DNA from: Bacillota bacterium
GTDB lineage: Bacteria > Bacillota > Clostridia > Lachnospirales > Lachnospiraceae
DNA: 64,000 nucleotides
Direction of reading: 5' to 3'
NCBI GenBank assembly: GCA_023435895.1
Contig: JAEZLH010000010.1
Location: 62,001 to 126,000 of the forward strand
A program made the position numbers and the translations under genes. Each line of letters begins with the position of its first letter. The stretch's first letter is position 1. The notes beneath the pieces are model-generated. The model searched no databases. It saw only the letters and a program-made list of their open reading frames with translations, and had not been told where the DNA came from. This document shows, piece by piece, positions 16,719 to 26,277 of this stretch.

Positions 16719-17828
16719 ATGATCTGCAAGTTGAAACATGTTTTAATAGGTAAGAAATTAATATTTTATTCTTTATTGATCTTTTTTGCAGCTGTGACAG
16801 TATTCTTTGTTAACAATAATGAACGATTTTACCATAATACCATTGGCAGTATTCTTGCGATTAAGGAAGAAAAGAGATTGGATTCTTCAAAGAGCGGGGA
16901 TTTATTGGAACAAACATTGTCCGTTCGTATTCTTAATGGCAGAGATAGGGGAGAAACCCTCGAGGTGAATAATTCCTATTCTTCTACAGGAGCCTATGAT
17001 TATCGCTTTCAAGTTGGTGATAAAGTGTTTTTAAAATTAAAATCACCTTCCGGCGAATTAATTGCGCCTACGATTACCGGTGTGAAAAGAGATCTCTATC
17101 TAGTGATTACGGCATGGGTATTTTTCTTATTTATATTATTCATTGGTAAGAAACGTGGATTTCTATCCGCACTGAGTCTTGGGGTCAATATTATTGCGTT
17201 TTATTATGCACTGGATCTATACCTACGAGGGGTGAACCTGATTCTGCTGTGTGCACTTCTCATCATTGCCTTCACATTCTTTACTATGATATTGGTACTT
17301 GGCCGGAACAAAAAAGCCTATGCATCCATTCTTTCCACATTAGCGGCAACTTTTTGTACCATATTGATATCCTACTTTGTCATGTTACTTACTAATAATA
17401 GCGGAATGCGTTTTGAAGAAATGCAGTTTATTACAAGACCCATAGAACCTATTTTTCTGTCTGAGATATTATTAGGCTCCTTTGGTGCCATTATGGATGT
17501 TGTGATTACGATTACCTCTTCTCTCTATGAGTTATCAGCCAGTACACAAGATAGCAAAGCGTTGATGAAATCAGGCTCCGAAATCGGGCGGGATATTATG
17601 GGCAGCATGTGTAATGTGCTTCTTTTGGCGTATATAAGTGGTTCCATTCCAATGATATTATTGTATATGAAGAATGGAATGCCGGTTTTTAATTCCTTTT
17701 ATTCGAACCTTTCTTTGGAGCTTGTAAGAGTATTAACCGGTAGTATTGGGATTGTACTATCCATACCGATTACAATCAATATCACACTGTTTTTTCTTAA
17801 GGGATTAAAGCGTGGAACTCACGAATAG
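16719..17828 (+). CDS. YibE/F-family membrane protein
   Basis: A 369-residue membrane protein of the YibE/F type. One N-terminal helix (about residues 14-30) leads to an extracytoplasmic beta-rich part of about 90 residues with RILNGRDRGETLEVNN, as is usual for the family, and then about seven helices. The conserved segment SFGAIMDVVITITSSLYEL and a later GREIMGSMCNVLLLAY-like stretch (GRDIMGSMCNV) are the recognisable core. The family is widespread in Bacillota and its function is not established; transport has been suggested. It pairs with the shorter paralogue downstream. AAGGGA precedes the ATG. Confidence 0.8.
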   Translation: MICKLKHVLIGKKLIFYSLLIFFAAVTVFFVNNNERFYHNTIGSILAIKEEKRLDSSKSGDLLEQTLSVRILNGRDRGETLEVNNSYSSTGAYDYRFQVGDKVFLKLKSPSGELIAPTITGVKRDLYLVITAWVFFLFILFIGKKRGFLSALSLGVNIIAFYYALDLYLRGVNLILLCALLIIAFTFFTMILVLGRNKKAYASILSTLAATFCTILISYFVMLLTNNSGMRFEEMQFITRPIEPIFLSEILLGSFGAIMDVVITITSSLYELSASTQDSKALMKSGSEIGRDIMGSMCNVLLLAYISGSIPMILLYMKNGMPVFNSFYSNLSLELVRVLTGSIGIVLSIPITINITLFFLKGLKRGTHE

Positions 17829-17933
17829 CAGAGTAAAATTGATTATTATATGCATTATTGTTGAAAAGTTTTAGAGTAGCAGTGGGTCAAGCATGTGTTT
17901 GTATTAACTAAGAAATAGGAAGGCGTAACAATT

Positions 17934-18710
17934 ATGAATATTATTATTGTCCTTGCATTTATATTGTTTTTTCTGATGGAGCAAGTGGGAGGCAAGCAGG
18001 GTGTAAAAGCATTTTCATCGATGTTTTTTAATATGGGAGTTTTATATGTTGCAATCAGGCTGATGGCGAATCTCTTCGACCCAATGTTAGTTACTATAAT
18101 ATCCGGGTTTGCGATCAGCTGCATCATATTATTCTTTAACAACAAGACAGGTAAAAAGACCATCGCTGCTTTTCTATCCGTAATGATTACCCTCCTCTTA
18201 ATGATTTTCCTGGTTGATAAGGTGGGTGAGATAGCCAAAATACAGGGCTTTGGGGAGGAGGAGTTTGATGAGATCAGTTCCTATTCCCTCTATATCGGTA
18301 TTAATTTTACCAAGCTTTTGGGATGTACGTTGATTATGGGTCTGTTAGGGGCGGTAATTGATGTTGCCGTTTCAGTATCTTCTGCTGTCTTTGAATTCCA
18401 TCAAAATAATCCCTTATTAACGAAGAGAGCATTATATAATATGGGTATGAATGTGGGACGAGACATTCTTGGAACAATGACAAATACAATCTATTTCGCT
18501 TTCCTTGGTGGATATTTGGCACTGATTATCTGGTTTAAGGATCTCTCCTATTCCTTGGGTGCAATTATGAATTCCAAGGTTTTCTGCGCGGAAATCCTTC
18601 AAATCCTCCTTAGCAGTCTTGGAGCTACTATAATTATTCCAATTACCTCATTAATAACTGTCTATATGGTACATCTGGATCAAGGAAAAGAAAGTAAACC
18701 CATAACCTGA
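17934..18710 (+). CDS. YibE/F-family membrane protein, short partner
   Basis: A 258-residue protein with about seven hydrophobic helices and no extracytoplasmic N-terminal domain. It repeats the family core seen in the upstream gene: GLLGAVIDVAVSVSSAVFE and GRDILGTMTNTIYFAF. The two genes are 105 bases apart and probably form a heteromeric membrane complex. A clear terminator follows at 18833. Function unknown. Confidence 0.78.
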   Translation: MNIIIVLAFILFFLMEQVGGKQGVKAFSSMFFNMGVLYVAIRLMANLFDPMLVTIISGFAISCIILFFNNKTGKKTIAAFLSVMITLLLMIFLVDKVGEIAKIQGFGEEEFDEISSYSLYIGINFTKLLGCTLIMGLLGAVIDVAVSVSSAVFEFHQNNPLLTKRALYNMGMNVGRDILGTMTNTIYFAFLGGYLALIIWFKDLSYSLGAIMNSKVFCAEILQILLSSLGATIIIPITSLITVYMVHLDQGKESKPIT

Positions 18711-18790
18711 TTTACTCTGTGAGTGCTATATTAAAGTGATTGGATGAACTGAGAATGATATTTTAACCAGCTAATACTAAATTTTTAAAT

Positions 18791-18861
18791 AAATCAACCT
18801 ATGAATATAAGGAATTAAGAAATCAACCTATGAAATCAACCGTTTGGTTGATTTTTTTTTT
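18791..18861 (+). terminator. Rho-independent terminator with two 15-bp direct repeats upstream
   Basis: A 9-bp perfect stem (AAATCAACC at 18833-18841 with GGTTGATTT at 18846-18854), a GTTT loop and a run of T form a strong terminator for the YibE/F genes. Just before it AAATCAACCTATGAA occurs twice (18791-18805 and 18820-18834), so the left arm belongs to a small repeat family at this place. Confidence 0.85.
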
Positions 18862-18978
18862 GATCTGGAGAGCTATGATAGCCTCAACAGAGTTGCGAAT
18901 GGTGCAACATATACAAATACGATGAATTATGTTGTATTGCAATCACTTGACCAATAGAAAGAAATGAGGAGGAAAGAC

Positions 18979-19917
18979 ATGGTTGAATTATTATCAGTCA
19001 AAAATATTACTAAGAGTTTTAAAGAGAACAGGGTATTAAAAGACGTAAGCTTTGATGTGAATTTTGGTGAGATATTATGCATTCTTGGTCCCAATGGAGC
19101 AGGAAAAAGTACTACGATTCATATTTTGACTGCAGCACTTGGAAGTGATGGAGGAGAGGTTTTATTTAAAGGGGATAAAATAAGGAATCAGCTAAAGTCC
19201 TATAAACGGTCAATCGGGATTGTTCCCCAGGATATTGCGCTATATGAAGAACTGAGTGCTGAAAGCAATCTGAGATTTTTTGCATCCCTTTACGGGCTGC
19301 ATGGTAAACGCTTGGAGGAGGCAGTGAGTGAAGCCTTAACCTTTGCAGGACTTGAAGATAGAAGAAAGGATAAGGTGAAAACTTTCTCAGGGGGCATGAA
19401 GAGGAGACTGAATATAGCTTGTGCCATTGCGCATCATCCGGAACTGGTTATTATGGATGAACCCACTGTGGGAATCGATCCCCAAAGCAGGAATCATATC
19501 CTTGACTCCATTAAAAAGCTTCGGGAGCAAGGAATGACCGTAATCTATACCACACACTATATGGAGGAGGTGGAAGTAATCTCTACAAGAATTATTATTA
19601 TGGATCATGGCTCTATCATTGCAGAAGGTACGAAGGAAAGCTTAAAAGAGGAAATTGAGCATGAAAAGAAATATTGGATTGAGGTAGAAGAAAACGGCAA
19701 GGTGGAACATGATGCTTTCTTTCGGATTGAAGGAGTTAAGTCAGTCACTCTGAATGGAAATACCATTGAGATTACAGTGTTGAAAGGTATTGAAAACCTG
19801 GATCGTATCATTGCACTGCTGAGTGATAAGGGAGAACGGATACGCAATATAACCAGTGAGGCGGCTAGCCTTGAAACAGTGTTTTTGAAGCTGACAGGAC
19901 GAAAGCTGAGAGATTAG
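18979..19917 (+). CDS. ABC-2 exporter ATP-binding protein
   Basis: A 312-residue ABC ATPase of the drug/lipid/peptide export class. Walker A is GPNGAGKST, the Q-loop is IGIVPQDIALY, the signature is TFSGGMKRRL and Walker B is LVIMDEPTVGID, with the switch histidine in TTHYMEE. A regulatory tail of about 90 residues follows the nucleotide domain. The ATG at 18979 has AGGAGG upstream, better than the ATG at 18964 that contains this site. Two ABC-2 permeases follow closely and a MalT-type regulator ends the group. It probably powers export of an antibiotic, bacteriocin or toxic compound. Confidence 0.9.
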   Translation: MVELLSVKNITKSFKENRVLKDVSFDVNFGEILCILGPNGAGKSTTIHILTAALGSDGGEVLFKGDKIRNQLKSYKRSIGIVPQDIALYEELSAESNLRFFASLYGLHGKRLEEAVSEALTFAGLEDRRKDKVKTFSGGMKRRLNIACAIAHHPELVIMDEPTVGIDPQSRNHILDSIKKLREQGMTVIYTTHYMEEVEVISTRIIIMDHGSIIAEGTKESLKEEIEHEKKYWIEVEENGKVEHDAFFRIEGVKSVTLNGNTIEITVLKGIENLDRIIALLSDKGERIRNITSEAASLETVFLKLTGRKLRD

Positions 19918-19994
19918 GAGGGGTAAATTGAATTGTGTTATCATCACTAAAATTTTGCTTCTTGTTAAAATGGGAAGGATGGAAAGGATATATT

Positions 19995-20735
19995 ATGAGA
20001 AGTTTACTAACAATTTTTAAAATGGATATGAGGAATCTATTCAAAAATCCTGTTCTGGTTGGTTATAACTTGATTTTTACAACCTTATTGGTATTGATTA
20101 TGGGGTTTTTATCCAGCGGAAATTATTCTGCTTCCAAGGATGCATATCAGTATTATTTGATTTCTTTGGTTATTTATACAATGTTAAATGGAGCCATGAC
20201 AGCATCAAACTGTTTTATGGAAAGAGATATCAAGCGACCCAACCTTCGAATTATTCATTCCCCTGCTGGAGGCTTTCCGATATATTTTTCTAAGATTCTT
20301 TCTTCTTTTCTGTTTGATTACGGATTGCATCTGATTCAGCTGGCATTTTTATGCCCTCTCTTAACTGTTACATTGGGAGAAAGACCGATTTTTTTCATAC
20401 TGCTTATGGCTCCGGTGGAGTTTGGGGCAGCAGCGCTAGGAATTTTTTTCTGCTGTATCTTTCATTGTGAAGAGACTACAAGCACATTATTAAGTACTGC
20501 AATCAGCCTGCTCTGTGTGCTGGGAGGAACCTTCTTCTCCTTGGACGGATTTGGAAAGGCAGCCTCAATTGCCTCCGGCTTATCCCCGGTGAAATGGTTG
20601 AACAATGCTTTCTTTGGGATTGCCTGTGACAATAGCCTTGCTTATTTTTTGCCGGTCTTTCTGGTCACAAGTACGGTATCACTTCTATTAGTTGTGGGTT
20701 GTTCACTATTTTTTCGAACGGAGGATTATTTATGA
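19995..20735 (+). CDS. ABC-2 type permease, first subunit
   Basis: A 246-residue permease with about six hydrophobic helices, cytoplasmic N-terminus MRSLLTIFKMDMRNLFKNP and the family-typical short helix-breaking segments near the end (SGLSPVKWLNNAFFG). I prefer the ATG at 19995 with AAAGGA upstream over a GTG-like earlier start at 19935. Its stop overlaps the next start in an ATGA quartet, so subunits are made in step. It should dimerise with the following permease. Confidence 0.8.
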   Translation: MRSLLTIFKMDMRNLFKNPVLVGYNLIFTTLLVLIMGFLSSGNYSASKDAYQYYLISLVIYTMLNGAMTASNCFMERDIKRPNLRIIHSPAGGFPIYFSKILSSFLFDYGLHLIQLAFLCPLLTVTLGERPIFFILLMAPVEFGAAALGIFFCCIFHCEETTSTLLSTAISLLCVLGGTFFSLDGFGKAASIASGLSPVKWLNNAFFGIACDNSLAYFLPVFLVTSTVSLLLVVGCSLFFRTEDYL

Positions 20736-21712
20736 GAACTTTCTTACAGGTCTTAATCAATGATTATAAAAGAACCATGCCACGTCTTATGACGGTTACA
20801 ATAATTACAATCGTTACACTGACAACCATGGTGCTTGCGGTTTATATTACCGGATTGCAACAGGTGAAGGGGCATGTGGCTTATATTACAAACCATTCTC
20901 AGGATGTTTTGATAAAGAATTCAAAACATCTGGATATCACGGTTCTTAAGAAAAAGCCTCCGTATTCTGATTTGATGAAACAAAAATACGATGCATTTAT
21001 CACGGTAGATAAGGAGGGCGGGTATCAAATTGAGAGCTTGCGAAACCAAGATTTTAAAAACATGCTTCTATTCCTGTTAAAGAATCCGAAGGCTGATATA
21101 AAAGCAATCAGCTCAGAGCGAGGGGTAGGCGTCAATATCATTGGTTTTATGATGATGTTCTTTCTGCTGATTTCCTTTTCGAACCTGTTTGGCTTCGCGG
21201 AGGATAAGGAGCAGGGGCAGCTTAAGAGGATTACGGGAGCTCCTGTTTCCTTTCTAGGATATCTTGCGGCACATTGTATATATTGTCTGACTATATTAGT
21301 GCCGGAGTATCTGCTTATTGTGGGAATGAAATTGTGTGGAGTAAATACCGGTTTTTCTCCCGCAGAGTACGCAGCACTTATGATGACATTGGCCTTTTTA
21401 GGGATATCAGTGGCTCTTTTCTTAAATACAATAATTCCAAAGCCGGATAATGCTTTGATGCTTGGTAATTCTGTTATAATTCTAACATCAGTGCTTTCGG
21501 GAAGTTTTTATTCTTTTTCAAAGAATAACCCCCTGTTAGAACACATTCTGGTTTTTATTCCCCAAAAGCAATTTATGGATTTTGCAGAGTACCTGCAAAA
21601 TGGGAAACAGTGGGATCATATCGGCTCGTTGTTATATATCATCGTTTTTTCAATGACACTATTCGGACTTTCCTGGATGCTGCTGTATCATAACTATGTC
21701 AAGAAGGTATAA
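20732..21712 (+). CDS. ABC-2 type permease, second subunit
   Basis: A 326-residue permease. One N-terminal helix (about 15-38) is followed by an extracytoplasmic region of about 100 residues and then five or six helices, the usual ABC-2 layout with a large first loop. The start at 20732 overlaps the preceding stop and has GGAGG upstream. The Pro- and Ser-rich C-terminal part (FIPQKQFMDFAEYLQNG) also matches ABC-2 exporters of the YhgE/LinM kind. Substrate unknown. Confidence 0.8.
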   Translation: MRTFLQVLINDYKRTMPRLMTVTIITIVTLTTMVLAVYITGLQQVKGHVAYITNHSQDVLIKNSKHLDITVLKKKPPYSDLMKQKYDAFITVDKEGGYQIESLRNQDFKNMLLFLLKNPKADIKAISSERGVGVNIIGFMMMFFLLISFSNLFGFAEDKEQGQLKRITGAPVSFLGYLAAHCIYCLTILVPEYLLIVGMKLCGVNTGFSPAEYAALMMTLAFLGISVALFLNTIIPKPDNALMLGNSVIILTSVLSGSFYSFSKNNPLLEHILVFIPQKQFMDFAEYLQNGKQWDHIGSLLYIIVFSMTLFGLSWMLLYHNYVKKV

Positions 21713-21785
21713 TATGTAGTCCTCCACTTGCAATATATAAAAGTCGGGATTACAATAAGGATAAAAATGGTTAAGGTGAATAAAT

Positions 21786-24410
21786 ATGGAACTCTTCCAC
21801 GATGCAATGCTTCTTTCTACTAAGTTAAAAATACCTGCTCCCCGCAAGAATTACATTATACGAAAAGCGCTATTTACCCAGCTTTCCCAATGTGAAGATA
21901 TGAGTGTAATCTTCCTGCGAGGGGGAGCAGGAACCGGTAAAACAACATTATTATCCACCTTTATCCGTGAGAATTCTCTTAAAAAATTCTGCTGGATGAC
22001 GGTTGATTTGGCGAATGCAGATGTATATTCCTTCTGGCTTTATTTTACGGCATCCATCAGCATGTTTTGGGAGGATGGGGAGAGTTTGCTCTCTTTCATA
22101 AGATCGAACCCTGAAGTATCACATATGGATCAACTGTTAATTATGTTGATTAACCGTATTTGCGGAGACGATGACTATTATGTGGTACTGGACGATGTTC
22201 ATAATATTAAGGATGAGGCATTGATAAGGAGTTTAGAGTTCTTTTTAAATGCAATGCCCATGAATTTACACCTCATTATGCTATCGAGAGAGGATCCCCC
22301 CGTATATTTGGGTTCCCTTGCAGTATCCGGAAGATTTCTCTTTATTGAGGGGAAACAAATGCTTCTCTCACCACAGGAGGGAATGGCCTTTTTAAAGGAT
22401 ACCTTAAAGCTTAGTGAGGGTGAGGAGGAGCTTGAGCGTATCAATAATTATGCGGAAGGTTGGATTGGAGGGCTACAGCTTGTGGTGGCGGCAGGAGCCG
22501 GCGGCAAGTATGCGGGTGAACTTTTAAGAGCCGGTGGAGGAATTGCTGCGGAGTATCTAACCCGTGAAGTTTTTGAAACACTGACGCAAATTCAAAGAAA
22601 TTTTCTGATAAGGACGGGTATTTTGTCGTATTTTGATAGTGAAGTTTGCTCATTATTGTTCGAGGATTTTACAAAGACAGATTTTGAACAAATAATGGAG
22701 GAGTTAATTAGAAAGAATCTTTTTATTAACTGTATGGATGAGCAGAGGGGCATATATCGTTATCACAATATCTTATCTGAATATCTTATCCATCAGTTTT
22801 CTATGCTGCCCGAAGGAGATAAGAAGAAAACATATCGAAAATCCGCTTATGCCTTTGAGATAAAAAACGATTATGAAGAGGCATTAAGATTATATGATGC
22901 TTCCTCTGATTATCTGGAGGTTATGCGGATTGCCAGAGCAATGGATGGTCGAATAGAAGCCTGGAGCATTCTTGACAGGGTACCGCTGGAACACTTAATC
23001 GAAGATGGTGATCTGGCAGCCCAATGCTTTATGTATAATATGGGAAAGCTGAATATGGAACGCTGTAAGACTATATTTGAAGCCTTTCAGGAACATTATG
23101 CAGATAGCGATATCTTTAAGATTCTTAAATTTGCGGAGATTTATTTTACAAAGAATGACGGCATAATGCCAATGTATTATGCAATGAATGTGGATCAAAT
23201 CGATAAGCTTGAGTTGAGAGCTGTGACCAAAGCGATGATATTGGTGGAGAATTCTACTGCTCTAGTAGATCAAATGCACTATGAGGAGGCAGAAAGCTGT
23301 ATTAAGAGAGCGATTCAAATAAGTGCCGGTACAAATATCTTTATTGATTTTTATGCGTATAATCAATTGGCACAGATCTATGAAGAAGTCGGACGGCTAA
23401 ATGACAGTCTGCTCTGTTATGAGAAGTCCAAGGAGATGTTAAAATCACCATCCTTTCTGACAGCCAATGGAACGAATTATTATTTTGGATTAACAGGGGT
23501 GTATATGCGCCGGATGGAGCTTGATAAGGCGACATGGACTCTGGAGAAAGCAAAGGAATTAATTGAGGAACAGCATATTCGAGTAGATATTACGGACATG
23601 ACGCTGATCTATCATCTCACAGAGATGTATTTTCTAGATGGCAATGAGGAAAAGGGAGTTGAGGGAGTATTTGATATTATAAAGAAGTACCCCCAGTACA
23701 GTATTCTGACCTTAGGACGACTGATCCACGAGATGGAGTGTAGGAATATACTCCCCCAGGAGCTGTCAGAAAGGTTTATTAAGGAGCTTGACAAAACAGA
23801 GAATTATAGAAACCAACCGTTTATGAGGTTATTAAGAGCAAGATTATTATTTAAACGTGGAGATACAAAGGAAGCAATGAAGGAAATAGAAGATATTCTA
23901 AGCTTTTCCCGACTTCACAATAATCAAACTCGACTGGTGGAGGCAGGACTCTCAAAGCTCGTCTTACTGGTGCATTCCGCTCAAGAAAGCGATAACCAAA
24001 GAGAGATTAATAACCTTCTGTGTGAAGCAGTTCATTATGCTCATGATAATCGAATTCTTATGCCTTTTTTTCTGGATAGGAGGATTCTGCTGCCATTGTT
24101 AATAGAATGGTGGGGGTACGTCAAAAGAAAGAAGCTGCTCACAGAAGCGGAAAGTGACTTTGTGAAGGATATTCTGACTCTTTGTGGATACTCCCCACAA
24201 CCTGAAAGTAGCAGGGAAATATTGTCCGCGCGTGAACTGGAAGTGCTTCAAGAGATGGCACTTGGTATTACCAACCGTGAGATAGCAGAAAAACTTTGCA
24301 TCTCACAGGCTACAGTAAAAACACATCTCATTAGCATATTCGGGAAGCTGGAGGTATCTTCCCGGATGATGGCGGTAGAAAAAGGGAAACAGGAGGGGCT
24401 AATCAGGTAG
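21786..24410 (+). CDS. MalT-like LuxR-family transcriptional regulator
   Basis: An 874-residue STAND-type ATPase regulator. Near the N-terminus STKLKIPAPRKNYIIR is typical of the MalT group. Walker A is GGAGTGKTT at about residue 46 and the acidic Walker B is YYVVLDDVHN at about 137. A long helical tetratricopeptide-like middle (about 400-780) would bind an inducer. The C-terminal 65 residues form a LuxR helix-turn-helix (LSARELEVLQEMALG, NREIAEKLCISQATVKTHL). It lies 73 bases after the ABC exporter and is likely its activator. AAGGTG is the ribosome site. Confidence 0.9.
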   Translation: MELFHDAMLLSTKLKIPAPRKNYIIRKALFTQLSQCEDMSVIFLRGGAGTGKTTLLSTFIRENSLKKFCWMTVDLANADVYSFWLYFTASISMFWEDGESLLSFIRSNPEVSHMDQLLIMLINRICGDDDYYVVLDDVHNIKDEALIRSLEFFLNAMPMNLHLIMLSREDPPVYLGSLAVSGRFLFIEGKQMLLSPQEGMAFLKDTLKLSEGEEELERINNYAEGWIGGLQLVVAAGAGGKYAGELLRAGGGIAAEYLTREVFETLTQIQRNFLIRTGILSYFDSEVCSLLFEDFTKTDFEQIMEELIRKNLFINCMDEQRGIYRYHNILSEYLIHQFSMLPEGDKKKTYRKSAYAFEIKNDYEEALRLYDASSDYLEVMRIARAMDGRIEAWSILDRVPLEHLIEDGDLAAQCFMYNMGKLNMERCKTIFEAFQEHYADSDIFKILKFAEIYFTKNDGIMPMYYAMNVDQIDKLELRAVTKAMILVENSTALVDQMHYEEAESCIKRAIQISAGTNIFIDFYAYNQLAQIYEEVGRLNDSLLCYEKSKEMLKSPSFLTANGTNYYFGLTGVYMRRMELDKATWTLEKAKELIEEQHIRVDITDMTLIYHLTEMYFLDGNEEKGVEGVFDIIKKYPQYSILTLGRLIHEMECRNILPQELSERFIKELDKTENYRNQPFMRLLRARLLFKRGDTKEAMKEIEDILSFSRLHNNQTRLVEAGLSKLVLLVHSAQESDNQREINNLLCEAVHYAHDNRILMPFFLDRRILLPLLIEWWGYVKRKKLLTEAESDFVKDILTLCGYSPQPESSREILSARELEVLQEMALGITNREIAEKLCISQATVKTHLISIFGKLEVSSRMMAVEKGKQEGLIR

Positions 24411-24487
24411 GTCTGATAAATGATAAAGTCTTTATGCAAATTGCCATTGCCACAGTATAAATAAGGCTTGTGACATCCGAATCATAA

Positions 24488-26059
24488 TTATAATATTACA
24501 TCAAATTCCCGTTCAATCATCTGAGTGATCTTATTTGTATGAATTAAATGGATAAAATACTCCATATCCGGATAGAGATAACGATCTTCCTTAAAAAAAG
24601 AACTATGGGGACGGACATGGGAAAATATGAAACTTGCCATAGGGGAGGGCTTTAACCCGGTAGAATTGACGGTTATCTCCAGTGCCTGAAGGCTGGTCAT
24701 CAATAAGATTCCTGTCATTTGGATTAATTTTTTTGAACACTTTAGTGATTTCATTGCGCCATGATAAGCCATGGAAACAGGATCCTCCTGACCTGCACAG
24801 GTGGTGATGGAATCAACAGAGGCGGGTGCGGCAAGCAGCTTAAGTTCACTTTGCAAAGCGGCCTGGGTATATTGGGGAATCATAAAACCGTTGTTTAAGC
24901 CGGGATCCATTGCTAAAAATGGAGGTAATCCGTTGCTGATATGATGATTTACCAGTCGGTCCGTGCATCGTTCCACAAAGTTGCCAAGATTGGCATAAGC
25001 GATAGAAAGCATATCACAATGGGTTCCCACATAGGAGCCGTCAAAATTACCGGTCATAAATACCTTGCCATAGGCCTCACCCTCCATAAGGATTACGGGA
25101 TTGTCAGAAATGGAAAGCATTTCGTTGACAATGGTATCAAAGCTCTCGTGGATTAAATGAAGGCAGGAGCCGAGAACCTGTGGAATTGTACGCAGCAAGC
25201 AGGCATCTTGAATCGTTTCATGCCTGTATTTATCACATATTTGGCTGCCCTTTAATAAGCGCTCCATGTTTTTTGCAACCATTTGCTGGCTGGTATGCTT
25301 CTTTAGTTGGTGGATTGTTACATCAAAGGCTTTGGTGGTACCCTTTAAAGCTTCAAAGGAGAGCGCTCCGGTAATTTGAATATGTTTCAAGGAGGTAAAT
25401 CCATAAAACAGAGATAGCAGAGCCAAGGCTGTTACTGAGGTGGTACCACTGATTAGAGAAAGACCTTCTTTACATCCTAATTGGATTGGAGAAAGGTTCC
25501 TTTGGCTAAGGAATTCCTTTGCAGGGAGCTTTCTTCCATCTTCCAGAAAATACCCTTCACCAATCAACGTGAGGCAGATATGTGCCTCCACCGACAGGTA
25601 ACCTACGGAACCTTCTCCCGGAGCGAAAGGATGAAGATCTTGATTCAAAATATCACAAAGTAATTGAAGCGTATCAATTTTGATTCCGGAGCAGCCCCAC
25701 CCGGTATTTAAAATAATCATAAGGATAATTGCGCGAACTTCTTCCTCATTTAGAGGATCGCCCACGGAACAGGCATGGGAACGGAGTAGGTTGGTCTGCA
25801 AAAGGGATGCTTCCTCCCGTGTAATAGCATAGTTTACGTTATCTCCGAAGCCCGTAGTTACTCCGTAGATGGCAACGCCATCTTCCAGGAAGCCTTCAAC
25901 AAGCCTCCTCGAATGTTCAATTCTTTTTACGAGATAATCCGAGAGAGTAATGCGTGCATGGAACTTTGCTACGGCAATAAACTCTTCAAAGGTAAAATCG
26001 TTCTCATTAAGTTCTACGGATTTTATTTTTTCGATTTCTTTCAATGATATTTGCTTCAT
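24488..26059 (-). CDS. MIO-less HutH homologue, probable ergothionase
   Basis: A 523-residue member of the histidine/phenylalanine ammonia-lyase superfamily. YGVTTGFGD, SDNP, GNFDGSYVG and QEDPVSM are kept, but the site of the MIO cofactor is not: after GEGSVG, where ammonia-lyases have ASGDLAPLAH, this protein reads YLSVEAH, three residues shorter and without Ala-Ser-Gly. The Asn of LNGT is Ser (LISGT), and the catalytic Tyr of DPYSLR is Cys (DACLLR). Ergothionase, which removes trimethylamine from ergothioneine to give thiourocanate, is a relative that works without MIO because its leaving group is good. Neighbouring urocanase-, HutI- and carbamoylase-like genes and an OpuC-type transporter fit that route. 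Histidine lyase activity is unlikely. GGAGATG precedes the start. Confidence 0.75.
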   Translation of the reverse strand: MKQISLKEIEKIKSVELNENDFTFEEFIAVAKFHARITLSDYLVKRIEHSRRLVEGFLEDGVAIYGVTTGFGDNVNYAITREEASLLQTNLLRSHACSVGDPLNEEEVRAIILMIILNTGWGCSGIKIDTLQLLCDILNQDLHPFAPGEGSVGYLSVEAHICLTLIGEGYFLEDGRKLPAKEFLSQRNLSPIQLGCKEGLSLISGTTSVTALALLSLFYGFTSLKHIQITGALSFEALKGTTKAFDVTIHQLKKHTSQQMVAKNMERLLKGSQICDKYRHETIQDACLLRTIPQVLGSCLHLIHESFDTIVNEMLSISDNPVILMEGEAYGKVFMTGNFDGSYVGTHCDMLSIAYANLGNFVERCTDRLVNHHISNGLPPFLAMDPGLNNGFMIPQYTQAALQSELKLLAAPASVDSITTCAGQEDPVSMAYHGAMKSLKCSKKLIQMTGILLMTSLQALEITVNSTGLKPSPMASFIFSHVRPHSSFFKEDRYLYPDMEYFIHLIHTNKITQMIEREFDVIL

Positions 26060-26277
26060 TTTTCATCTCCATAAGGAATAACTATTTTTATAGATTGGTT
26101 TCTCGTTTTAACTCTTTATTCATATTGTCGCAATTATAACATACGGGTTTTTGGTTTGTATATCCATTTCGGTCCTCTAATACAATTATCTAAATACTTT
26201 TGACTGTTTTTTGACTGCTTGCAAGTATGATATCTCAAAAGGATAAGAACACGTAAAAGACAGACAGGAGGGGAAAG

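Noticed and set aside
24488..26059. Ordinary histidine ammonia-lyase hutH
   Set aside because: The Ala-Ser-Gly that forms the MIO cofactor is deleted and two further active-site residues differ.
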